Assembly (NCBI GenBank): GCA_029204045.2
Contig: CM055068.1
Location: 35,727,345 to 35,791,344, forward strand
Reading direction: 5' to 3'
Length of the DNA: 64,000 bases
Source: Tillandsia leiboldiana
Taxonomy: Eukaryota > Streptophyta > Magnoliopsida > Poales > Bromeliaceae
Shown here one piece after another: positions 32,173 through 42,192 of this stretch (the first letter of the stretch is position 1; every line of letters starts with the position of its first letter). A program made the translations under genes and the position numbers. The notes beneath the pieces were generated by a model. It made no database searches. It was not told where the DNA came from and saw nothing but the letters and a program-made list of their open reading frames with translations.

Positions 32173-33882
32173 TCCTCCAGCTGCGCCTTAAGTTCCTTCA
32201 GCTCCGCGAAGGCCATCCTGTAGGGGGCCTTCGTGATTGGTCGTGTGCCGGGTGGAAGCTCAATAGGAAAAACAACTTCTCGCTCGGGGGGTAAACCAGG
32301 TAGTTCGGCCGGAAAGACATCTGGGAAGTCCCTCACCACAGGGATGTCGGAGAGTGCCGTAGAGGATCCGGCGGCCAGGGCCACCGACACCAAGTAGGCC
32401 ATACACCCGCCCTCAACCAACTTCCTGGCTCGGGATGCAGGAATCATGGAAGAAAAGGAAACGCTCTTGCAAGCCAAGTACACGTTCTCCGGAAAATCGG
32501 GGTACATCAGTCGCACCTCGCGCTTCTCGCAGTCAATGACTGCAAGGTACCACGTGAGCCAATCCATTCCGAGCACTACATCATACTCTTTCAATGGAAT
32601 GACTACCAGATCCCAGGGGAACGGGAGCCTTCCCATCCATATAGGGCAGGAAGGTACAAGGTTGCGTGCCTCCAAGGATCCCCCCGCGGTGTGAACGGTC
32701 ATCACACTGGGTAAGGGTCTCAACTCAAAATCATGGGTCAGTGCGAAGTCACGAGATATAAACGAGAGGGTCGCCCCGGTGTCAAAAAGGGTTCTAGCGC
32801 GATAAACAGAAGCAAGAGTGATACGTGCGACGACGTGCTCAGACGGGCGTGTCTCCTGCTGACCCATAGAATAGACGCGGCCTCCCGAAGGTGGTGGCTT
32901 TTCCCCTGCAGATCGGGGTGCTGGCGGTTTGGGGGCCGACGTCATCGGAGCTTTCCCTCGCCCTACGTGCTGGGGTGAAGGCACGGAGGCTGCTGAAGAT
33001 GTGGTGCCTTGGTTCAGGGGGCAGTTGAAACGGAAGTGCCCCTGCTTGCCACATCGAAAACAATGGTCCTGTCTCTTGGAGCAATCCATCACTCGGTGCG
33101 CCCCGCCGCAGATCACGCAAGGACGATCCTCTGAGCGTTGTCCCTCTCCTGGCGCTCCCTTGGTCCTCTGCTGGGGCCTCCACCGCTTAGGGGGCCGATT
33201 CCCGCTGGAGGAGCCCCCTCCCCCTGAAGTCGTCTGGGTCCGCTTCCTGTCGTCTTGCTGGTGGGGGCCTTCCCTTCGGGCGCGCGTGACGGCAAAGCCT
33301 CGTTCAACAATGGTGGCTCGGTCGACCACCTTCTGAAAGGTATGCAGATCCGCCGCGTCCACCACTTGGAAAATGTCAGTCCTCAATCCATCCACAAACA
33401 GTTGCGCCTTATGGGATTCATCCCGAATGACGAACGGGACACAGTTCGCCAGTCTCACGAACTCCCTCTGGTACTCCATTACTGTTTTGGTTCCCTGCCT
33501 GATGTGGTTGAGGTCGTCCTCCAGTTGTTTCTTCACGCTGTTGGTGAAGAATGCCCCGACCAGCTGCTGTTTAAAGGTAGTCCATGACGGAAGGGTAGCG
33601 CCCGTCGCAGATCCGGGGCGTACAGTCTTCCACCAAATGCGGGCATTCCCCTCGAGTAAGTGGGCAGCCAGGGGGACCCGCTCGTGGTCTTCCATCAACA
33701 GGTCCTCGAATAATTTCTCCATCGTGTCCACCCACTTCTCCACGACCCAGGGGTCTGTCGTGTCCCCCTCAAACACTGGCGGGTCGTACTTCTTGAAGTC
33801 GGCCAGGTTGGCGCGCACGCGGTCTCGCTCGTTTGGTAGGTTCGCCCCCTATGTCCTCGGCTGTGGATCTAGTCCTGGCCAT
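32173..33882 (-). pseudogene. gag-pro: Gypsy A gag-protease, N-terminus damaged and cut by X3
   Basis: An ATG at 33882 starts MARTRSTAEDIGG but is out of frame with the gag core, and the Gln/Ala/Pro-rich segment seen in gypsy B (about 120 residues) is missing: a deletion with frame change near 33820-33840. From 33818 the frame is open for about 548 codons. It contains the gag core (FEGDTTDPWVVEKWVDTMEK), a CCHC knuckle (CFRCGKQGHFRFNC), an aspartic protease (LFDTGATLSFISRDF) and VVLGMDWLTWY, then the segment leading to RT (RPITKAPYRMAFAELKEL), which stops at the X3 junction. This copy is open, while the repeat at 46595-48553 is frame-broken. Confidence 0.88.
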
Positions 33883-34112
33883 GATCTGAACATTTGCACG
33901 AACCAGTTACTCCTAGTTTAAGCAAAACGGAACACCGCTAATGCTGGCCCAAAAAGGGAGAAAAAGAAAAAGAACACTAATCCCCCCCCCCCCGTTTCTC
34001 TCAACGAGCACTCGCGTTTTATTTATTTATCCCGTGTTCACTTTATTACTTAGTAGCCAGAGTATTGCGCCCCGTGGATGTTAGGCCCCGACTGTTGTGG
34101 TTAAAGTTTACC

Positions 34113-34124
34113 GCTCTGATACCA
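34113..34124 (-). other. Primer binding site of gypsy A
   Basis: Minus strand TGGTATCAGAGC (initiator tRNA-Met), 8 bases from the LTR end at 34133. It identifies the 5' LTR. Confidence 0.9.
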
Positions 34125-34586
34125 TCTTAATCTGTCACGCCCCGGGGCTCGAATCGCGCGGAAGAAGAGCCACCGATGCTCCTGATTCAGCCATATATTT
34201 TTTTTTGTAAACCAATGCTCCCCGGTGCGTGCCCAGGCCCGCCGCATACACAAATTCACTCTGCAAACGGGCGGAGTCTCCTTTGTATATGCACGGCGTC
34301 TCAAAACATATGTCTCACAAGGCGGAGCACATACAATCTCTAACCACATCAGTTGGGGTCTCGTTCACATACAACCAAACAACTCACATGATATTCTAGC
34401 ATTCACTTAGAACATAGAGGCCGATGTTTTGAAAGGATAAATAATCGCAAGGTTTTGAAAGCGGCATCCACACGATGCCATCGTTTTAGGAAAGACCGTT
34501 CGAAAGCCACATAAATCCACAAGGTTTGTGAAATTCGGTGCCCACACGACACCCACGTTTTAAAAGTAGTTTTCGCAAACGGTTTT

Positions 34587-35771
34587 CTTTGCTTTTCATT
34601 ATTTAAAATGGCCAAGTATGAGAGAATGTAAAAATCATTCGTTTATTCGAAAAAGGGAAAAGGGCAACATCCACTTCGACCCCACGGGGGTGTCGCAATC
34701 CACAAACTAGCTAACATGAGTAATAAAAGGAAAAGGAAAGAAGAGTCACTGTATCTGAAGTCACTAAAAATCAGTACAGCATCCTCGCGGCCTCACCGGT
34801 GCCCTAGCACTCGCCCCTGGACGAACCTGTCACGGAGTGGGAAATCAGTGACTAGAAATAGCATGATAAGCATAAAAGAAACAATAATAGGGCAAACCAC
34901 AAAACCGGAGCAACCATCCCTCTCATGCATCATCCACCATAACCACACCCTGTATCAAAACGACATCGGGCACCTTTCCCGATGTCCACCGCCGAGCACC
35001 TGCCTCGGTCGCCGAGCACCTGCCTCGACATCACCGCTCACACCCCCCACCCATGGGGGCCCCCATTCCTAACGCCACCCTCGCGTGGGGTACACGGGTC
35101 AACGTACCACTTTTCCGGAAAAGCACACCCTTGCGGTGGCCAAACCGCTGGTGTGCGTGTAGCAAAACTTGAGCCTCAGATTGATATTAAGTATAATAAC
35201 ATAACAGGGTTAGTGCATAATCAGAAGGAGACTAACAATTCCACCTTGCCCCAACATGCTATTTCTAACAGTAAATCCCTATTCCCACAATCCCCGGGAA
35301 TGTACCCACCTTGTGTGTGTCGTCCTGCGTTCGTCCAGTCCGCGTCTGTGCACCAGTCGCCAACAGCGTCCCGCGCTCCTGAAGGAACATGGGCAAGTCA
35401 AGACTTAGAGGTCCGAAACTTACATCGACTCCCAACAGCGTGCGGCGGAGTTCCCCGCACGGCACCGGCCCGTGCGGCGCACACTCCGCCTGGGCGCAGC
35501 CCCGCACGGCACCAGCCCGCGCGGGCACCCCTCCTGCGGGAGGCCCCGCGCGGCCGAGCGCCGCGCGGGCGCGCTGCCCGCGGTGCGGGGCGACCCCGCG
35601 CGGCACCAGCCCGCGCGGCGCACCTCCTGCGGGCGGCCCCGCGCGGCCGAGCGCCGCGCGGGCGCGCTGCCCGTGGGGTCGAAGTGGATGTTGCCCTTTT
35701 CCCTTTTTCGAATAAACGAATGATTTTTACATTCTCTCATACTTGGCCATTTTAAATAATGAAAAGCAAAG
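34587..35771. repeat. Fold-back: 102-bp inverted repeat around a 1 kb duplicated segment
   Basis: 34587-34688 recurs inverted at 35670-35771. Directly after the second arm, at AAAG, the sequence jumps back and repeats the segment that begins near 34740. The result is order a, b, inverted a, b'. The same structure is in the other contig (arms about 49005-49107 and 50088-50189). The 3' LTR lacks it. Confidence 0.85.
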
Positions 35772-36519
35772 AAAAGTCACTGTATCTGAAGTCACTAAAA
35801 ATCAGTACAGCATCCTCGCGGCCTCACCGGTGCCCTAGCACTCGCCCCTGGACGAACCTGTCACGGAGTGGGAAATCAGTGACTAGAAATAGCATGATAA
35901 GCATAAAAGAAACAATAATAGGGCAAACCACAAAACCGGAGCAACCATCCCTCTCATGCATCATCCACCATAACCACACCCTGTATCAAAACGACATCGG
36001 GCACCTTTCCCGATGTCCACCGCCGAGCACCTGCCTCGGCCGCCGAGCACCTGCCTCGACATCACCGCTCACACCCCCCACCCATGGGGGCCCCCATTCC
36101 TAACGCCACCCTCGCGTGGGGTACACGGGTCAACGTACCACTTTTCCAGAAAAGCACACCCTCGCGGTGGCCAAACCGCTGGTGTGCGTGTAGTAAAACT
36201 TGAGCCTCAGATTGATATTAAGTATAATAACATAACAGGGTTAGTGCATAATCAGAAGGAGACTAACAATTCCACCTTGCCCCAACATGCTATTTCTAAC
36301 AGTAAATCCCTATTCCCACAATCCCCGGGAATGTACCCACCATGTGTGCGTCGTCCTGCGTTCGTCCAGTCCGCGTCTGTGCACCAGTCGCTAACAGCGT
36401 CCCGCGCTCCTGAAGGAACATGGGCAAGTCAAGACTTAGAGGTCCGAAACTTACATCGACTCCCAACAGCGTGCGGCGGAGTTCCCCGCATGGCACCGGC
36501 CCGTGCGGCGCACACTCCG

Positions 36520-37570
36520 CCTGGGCGCAGCCCCGCGCGGCACCAGCCCGCGCGGGCGCCCCCTCCTGCGCGCGGCCCCGCGCGGCCGAGCGCCGCGCGG
36601 GCGCGCTGCCCGCGGTGTGGGGCGACCCCGCGCGGCACCAGCCCGCGCGGCGCCCCTCCTGCGGGCGGCCCCGCGCGGCCGAGCGCCGCGCGGGCGCGCT
36701 GCCCGCGGTGCGGGGCGGCCCCGCGCGGCACCGGCCCGCGCGGGCGCCCCTCCTGCGGGCGGCCCCGGCGCGGGCCGAGCGCCGCGCGTGCGCGCTGCCC
36801 GCGGTGCGGGGCGGCCCCCGCGCGGCACCGGCCCGCGCGGGCGCCCCTCCTGCGGCGGCCCCGCGCGGCCGAGCGCCGCGCGGGCGCGCTGCCCGCGGTG
36901 CGGGGCGGCCCCGCGCGGCACCAGCCCGTGGCGGGGCGCCCCTCCTGCGGGCGGCCCCGCGCGGCCGAGCGCCGCGCGGGCGCCGCTGCCCGCGGTGCGG
37001 GGCGGCCCCGCGCGGCACCGGCCCCGCGGGGCGCCCCTCCTGCGGGAGGCCCCCGCGCGGGCGCGCTGCCCGCGGGTGCGGGGCGGCCCCGCGCGGCAAC
37101 CGGCCCGCGCGGAGCGCCCCTCCTGCGGGCGGCCCCGCGCGCCGAGCGCCGCGCGGGCGCGCTAACCCGCGGTGCGGGGCGGCCCCGCGCGGGCGCCCCT
37201 CCTGCGGGGCGGCCCCGCGGGGCCGAGCGCCGCGCGGGCGCGCTGCCCGCGGTGCGGGGCGGCCCCGCGCGGCACCGGCCCGCGTGGGCGCCCCTCCTGC
37301 GGGCGGCCCCGCGTGGGCGCCCCTCCTGCGGGCGGCCCCGCGCGGGAGCGCTGCCCGCGTTGCGGGGCGGCCCCGCGCGGCACCGGCCCGCGCGGGCGCC
37401 CCTCCTGCGGGCGGCCCCCGCGCGGCCGAGCGCCGCGCGGCGCCCCTCCTGCGGGCGGCCCCCGCGCGGCCGAGCGCCGCGCGGGCGCGCTGCCCGCGTG
37501 TGGGGCGACCCCGCGCGGCACCTGCCCGCCCGGGCGCCCCACCCGCGGCCCGGCCCCGCGCGCGGCGTGC
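36520..37570. repeat. 94-bp GC-rich array in 5' LTR A (left copy)
   Basis: About 12 units related to those at 22185-22560, with irregular unit lengths caused by many one-base indels in C/G runs. The right copy (50950-51970) keeps the 94-bp period far better. The long Ala/Arg/Pro frames on both strands are artefacts. Confidence 0.8.
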
Positions 37571-38115
37571 GCGACGAGCACACCTGCCCCTGCCTCCCTC
37601 CTCGTGACCAACAAAACGAAGGAACAAGATTACCCGAATGAAAACACACCCCCGACTCACCTCGATGCGGCGAAAGAGGAGGAAGGAGAGGGATCGTCCG
37701 CTTGCCAACACCGGTCCATCCCCTCGCCCGAGTGCTTGGTTACTCCTTGCCGCGGCTACGAGGGGAGAAGTAAAAGAAAAGAGGCGGCCACAAAAACAAA
37801 AAGGAACCCTAATTCTCTTTCCCATCCGGCTATATTATACTAAAAAGTTATGGGTTTACCTTAAAAGATGTGCGGGTTGCCAACACGGATCCGAGACGCC
37901 TAAGGGGACCCCAACTTCGAGAATTATTCTGGTCAGACCGGAAGTCGGAAATTGAAACCGATCGCGCCCGGCGCGCGTCCGCTCCGCGAGCTCTACCCGC
38001 CTAAAATTATCTGCGGGCCCCGACGGTCTGTCCGGAAAAACACCAAAATGAGGCCCTCGTTCGGACATTACAAGAAGAGGGTGACCAGAAGGGTTAAGGA
38101 AAGACCGGTCTTACA

Positions 38116-40845
38116 TGCTACCCATGAAAACCTAGAGAAATCATCAACCAATAAGAAAATAGAACCATTTACCTCCCAAGATGGTTGACGTGTCGGCCCC
38201 ATTAAATCCATGTGCAGTAATTCCAAGGGCCGTTGGTACCAACGTGGTTCAGGTTCTTGTGTGCAGCCCTTGATTGTTTTCCCTTAAGACAACCTCCGCA
38301 CACAATGTTGTTTTTAAATAAAAGTTTAGGAACCCCCTTAACCACGTCTTTATTTGAAATCTTTGCTAGTTCTTTAAAATTTATGTGTCCTAGTCTTTCA
38401 TGCCAAAGTGTTGTCATTATCCAAAGAAACTAGGTTACATTTTTCTGAAATTTTATTAGGAACAACATAGCAATTGTTTTCAGATCTAACCCCTTTTAAA
38501 AAGAAGACATGGTCCTTATCAGTTACAACACATTCAACAGATGAAAAGTTAACTGAAAAACCATTGTCGCAAAGTTGACTTATGCTAATGAGGTTAGTCT
38601 TAATGCCATCCACAAATAACACGTTTTTCAAAATCGGGCCATCTGGAATAGCTACCGTTCCTTTTCCAACAATTTTGGAAGATCGACCGTCTCCGAAAAC
38701 AACGAGTCCTCCGGAGATTTTCTCAAAGTTTTGTAAACTATTTTTGTCCACCGGTCATGTGACGGGAACAAACCGCTATCCAGATACCAAGACGAATTAT
38801 CATATGCATGCAAGGGGAAACATTAGTAACAAGACAAGGGAAGATTTCACCTTTGCGCACCCAAACCTTTTGGAATGCGTCGGTAATGGTTGTGAGGTTA
38901 TTCTCCTAGGTGAAGGCGTCTTGTTAGATCGATTGCTGCTCCTTGATGATGTCGTCTTGTGCGGTGAACTACCAAGTCTCTTTTCCTTTGTATGATTTGC
39001 ATTTGATTTCTGAGGAATCACCTTTTGGTAGTCGTTGCAAGAAATGTCTGAGTTGAGCGTTTGGCTCCTGTCTTGCAATACTACTTATGTGCCCTGAAAT
39101 ACCACAACGAAAAACATACCTTTGCGCTTGACGATCCCGAAGAGAAAGAAGTAGGCTTGTTGTCGTTGTTTGTCGTGAATTCCGGTGTCGGAGGAGGAGA
39201 TACCGACTGAGGTACAAAAACTGTCCCACTCGAACTTGGACTGTTTCCAGTTTGAGTGTACCCGAGGCCGAACCGATTTGTTTGACCAAGACCAAGAAGC
39301 TTATCCAACTTACTCCTTCCAGAAGAAAATCTCTTTAAGTCATCCTTTAGTTGGAGAATGGTCTTTGTCATTTCCAATTTATCTTGTTGGGCCTCGATGT
39401 AGAGCTTTGAGAAGTGATCCGCTTTATCCACCAGTTTTGTATGTTCCTTCTCAAAAAGCTCATTGGACTCTTGAAGGGAAACATTTGCTTTTATCAGATT
39501 ATCCCTTTCCACTTCAAGATCGGTCGAGAGAGAAGTTACCCTTTTTACTTCTTCTTCGAGATCCTGTAATCTCCCTCTCAACCCCTTGTTTTGTTTAGCC
39601 AGTTTCTTTGAATCCCTCAAAAGTCTGTGGTAGGCTAAAACAAAATCTTCACCTTCAGAGTTACTTGATTCATCATCCGTTGCATTTTTTCAACCGGGAG
39701 GAGTTGGACAATGAATCTGAAGTACTTGCCATTAAGCACATGAAGGGTGAAGATGTGGACGCGTGGAATGCCGTTGCGCTTTCTTCTTCATCACTTGAGG
39801 ATGACTCATTTGACGTTGAGTTGTCATCCCAAGTGACGACTTGCATCGCTTTCTTCTTCGACGGATTCTTAGTTGGACACTCCGTTGAGATATGGCCGTA
39901 TCCTCGGCACTTGAAGCATTGGACTTGTCCTTCTGAACTTTTCTTATCCTTTGAAAGTTCTCTTGCTTTCTTGACTTGTAACTTGAAATACCCTTGCCTT
40001 TCTTCGACTTTCCGAAGGATGGAGTTTTACTTGAATTACCCCTTCGAAAGTTGCGGCGAAACTTCCTTGTCAAGAGAGCGAGCTGCTTCTCAAATTCCTC
40101 CATAGATAGGTTCTCGTCATCGTCTGAGGAGGATGAATCCGTGTCTTCTTCCTTTGTTGTTTTCAAAGCATAACCTGAAGACTTAGAAGAGGATGCCTTT
40201 CCCGAAGAATAGTTAGTAGTAAATGTCATTTCATAAGTTTGTAATGAACCAACTAATTCTTCTACACGCATTTCGTCCGGGTGTTTAATAGTTTCAATGG
40301 CTGTAACCTTTGGGCGAAATCGTTCAGGAAGAGTTCTTAAGATCTTTCTTACAACCTTAAATTCTGGAATCTTCTCTCCCAGGTTAGCACATGAGTTTAC
40401 GATGTCTTGCAATCGTGTATAGTAGTCCGTGAAAGATTCATTTTCTGCCATGAAAATAGAGTCAAATCTGCTCGTAAGCATTTGCAGTTTTGAATCTTCA
40501 CGAGGTTAGTTCCCTCATGTGTAACCTGAAGAACATCCCAGATTTCTTTCGCAGTCTCACATGCCGAGACGCGAGAGAATTCAGTTTGAGATAAGGCATT
40601 AAAAATAGCATTAATTCCCTTGCCATTGTAAGAAGATGAATCTAACTCTTCCTTGGTCCATTTCGACCTAGGTTTGATGGTGCGAACATCAGCAATAATT
40701 TCAGTTGGATTAGTCCATCCTAATTCAATTGATTGCCACACCCGTTCGTCGATGGAAATTAAAAAGGCTTTCATCCGTACTTCCAGTACGCATAATTTGT
40801 TCCATCAAAGAATGGGGGTCTGTTGATGTTTCCACCTTCAACCAT
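38116..40845 (-). pseudogene. gag-pol: Copia Y gag-protease-integrase start (left copy, frame-broken)
   Basis: Start at the ATG at 40845, beside the primer site. Domains are as in the better copy at 52515-55247, and it ends at the gypsy A junction after the first part of the integrase core. The frame is broken by several one-base indels (for example near 40490, 39690, 39100 and 38410), none of which is in the right copy, so most are probably consensus errors. At 40526-40528 this copy has the Gln codon where the right copy has TAG. Confidence 0.85.
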
Positions 40846-40865
40846 TGTTTACAACCCTATTCCCT

Positions 40866-40876
40866 CTCTGATACCA
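40866..40876 (-). other. Primer binding site of copia Y
   Basis: Minus strand TGGTATCAGAG, 2 bases from the 5' LTR of Y; the duplicate is at 55268-55278. Confidence 0.88.
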
Positions 40877-41177
40877 CTTGTTGGGTTATATGTAATAATG
40901 GATCTAAATAGGGGAAAAAACACCTAGAGGGGGGTGAATAGGTGTAAACAATAAACACTCAAAAAATCATTGCGCAATAAAAACCCAATGCGGAAATATA
41001 AATAACACGCAAGATTTTTACGTGGAAAACTCCAAACCGGAGTAAAAAACCACGGGACCGATAACACGGTGAAATCCACTAGAATTAAACACGTACAAGG
41101 TGATATACCGTACTCACAGACGACTCAACCTTTTCCATACGCTCCTAGTTGATCTTCTCCGCTCGCTCCGCAACGCT

Positions 41178-41356
41178 TCTCGAATCCACGATCTGCGTCC
41201 AACGCCGAATCCACGGCGTCCAACGTCGAGTCCACGACGTCTGACCGAATCCACGGTCTTCACCCAGTAGCACGCTTCGAATCCACGAACGTACCTCGCT
41301 CCGAATCCACGAGAGCGGTTGCACCTTGAATCCACAAGGCCACGCGAGTCCACGCG
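41178..41356 (-). other. Hairpin array in copia Y LTR
   Basis: About eight units on the plus strand with loop AATCCA or AGTCCA. Clear stems are ACGCCG/CGGCGT (41202-41219), ACGTCG/CGACGT (41223-41240), GACCG/CGGTC (41243-41258), CCTTG/CAAGG (41324-41339) and CGCG/CGCG (41343-41356). Stem sequences are unlike those in X, yet all pair. Confidence 0.72.
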
Positions 41357-41707
41357 CCGATTTTGGGGTAAATCGTTGTTTTTGGGTGGTGATGATCCGC
41401 CGAATACTTAGATCAAAGATAGATAGGAAATACCATCTAAGTATTCATTAGTTTGATTCAACTCAAGATGTGAGTATGAAAACCTAGAATCAAACTAATC
41501 AATATAGATGAAGAAACATAGAGTAATATCTAATGATTTCCTTTCTTCTCTATATGTGGATCTTAGGCCGTATAAAAGATGACGGCTTGTATGTGGATTG
41601 ACTGGATTAACCCTAGAAAAAGAATCATAGGGTCTATTTATAGGTTAGAAACCCTAGGAAGAAGATAAGGATCAAAAACTGTCCGTTTCTGGAAATTTCA
41701 CGACGGC

Positions 41708-41928
41708 GATCCGGATCGGATTAACTGTGATCCGGATCGTCGTAACGAGTCAGGCAATTCCAGAAAAACAGGGTTCGGGATCCGGATTGTAATGCACGAT
41801 CCGGATCGTTCATGTATTCCAGCAAATTCCCATGTTCGGGATCCGGATCGAAATGACTTTGATCCGGATCGGATTTGCCAATGAACAAGCACCCTTCGGG
41901 ATCCGGATTGGACTGTCTGATCCGGATC
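41708..41928 (-). promoter_or_regulatory. Palindrome cluster in copia Y LTR
   Basis: Eight GATCCGGATC-type sites in 221 bp; two read GATCCGGATT. Position upstream of the TATA box and spacing match the X family, although the sequence between sites has diverged. Confidence 0.75.
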
Positions 41929-42155
41929 CTGAACATGTCCCATGTTCAGTTCTTGATTTTTATGCAATAAAAAATTCTTCCAAGTGTTTCTACACTACAA
42001 GAAGTATTCGGATCACCAAAAATATTTAGTTAAACTTACCTGATCCTTTTGAATTCTTCTTTCTTGAGATTGAGGTATATGATCCAAACTTCATTCATCT
42101 TCAATCTTCAAGACTTAACACTTTCACGAAATGCGCCAAAACAAAATCCGTAACA

Positions 42156-42192
42156 GTGGGTACCCGAACCGGGTGGGGGACGTTGTTTGAAC
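42156..42192. other. 37-bp island between copia Y and LTR C
   Basis: Short GC-rich stretch with GGGTACCCGAACC. It is not part of the Y LTR and is not a tRNA primer site for LTR C. It is either flanking target DNA of Y or a remnant of another element. The repeat is at 56562-56598. Confidence 0.4.

Larger units (their letters stand above)
20873..38115 (-). mobile_element. Gypsy A: chromovirus-type element with nested X3
   Basis: Minus-strand Ty3/gypsy element with 3' LTR 20873-23116, pol 23153-25900, gag-protease 32173-33882, primer site 34113-34124 and 5' LTR 34133-38115. Target duplication TGCTA is present on both sides (20868-20872, 38116-38120). Copia X3 (25901-32172) splits the frame between protease and RT. 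Removing X3 and one TCCTC leaves a normal gag-pro-RT-RNase H-integrase-chromodomain order. A polypurine-like stretch lies beside the 3' LTR near 23117-23165. The C-terminal chromodomain places it among chromoviruses, probably Tekay-like. Confidence 0.92.
34133..38115 (-). mobile_element. 5' LTR of gypsy A, enlarged to 3983 bp
   Basis: Same ends as the 3' LTR but 1.7 kb longer. Two causes are visible: a fold-back duplication (34587-35771) that repeats about 1 kb of the LTR, and growth of the 94-bp array to about 12 units (36520-37570). Outside these the two LTRs are nearly identical. The last part (from about 36500) has many small indels relative to 50900-52514 and is probably low-quality consensus near the contig end. 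Confidence 0.88.
40879..42155 (-). mobile_element. 5' LTR of copia Y (1277 bp, left copy)
   Basis: Minus-strand ends are TGTTACGG and CCCAACA. It has the X-type layout with diverged sequence: palindromes 41708-41928, TATAAATA at 41635-41642, hairpins about 41178-41356. GTGGG (42156-42160) should be the Y target duplication; its partner is outside the window. Confidence 0.88.

Noticed and set aside
36296..37825. Long open frame (about 500 codons) on the minus strand, and similar ones at 50659-52211
   Set aside because: Same repeat artefact as above; overlapping frames on the opposite strand are equally long.
32091..42155. Envelope-like third gene in gypsy A or copia Y
   Set aside because: The space between pol and the LTR is too short in gypsy A, and the Y 3' part is outside the window. 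No membrane or envelope frame is visible.
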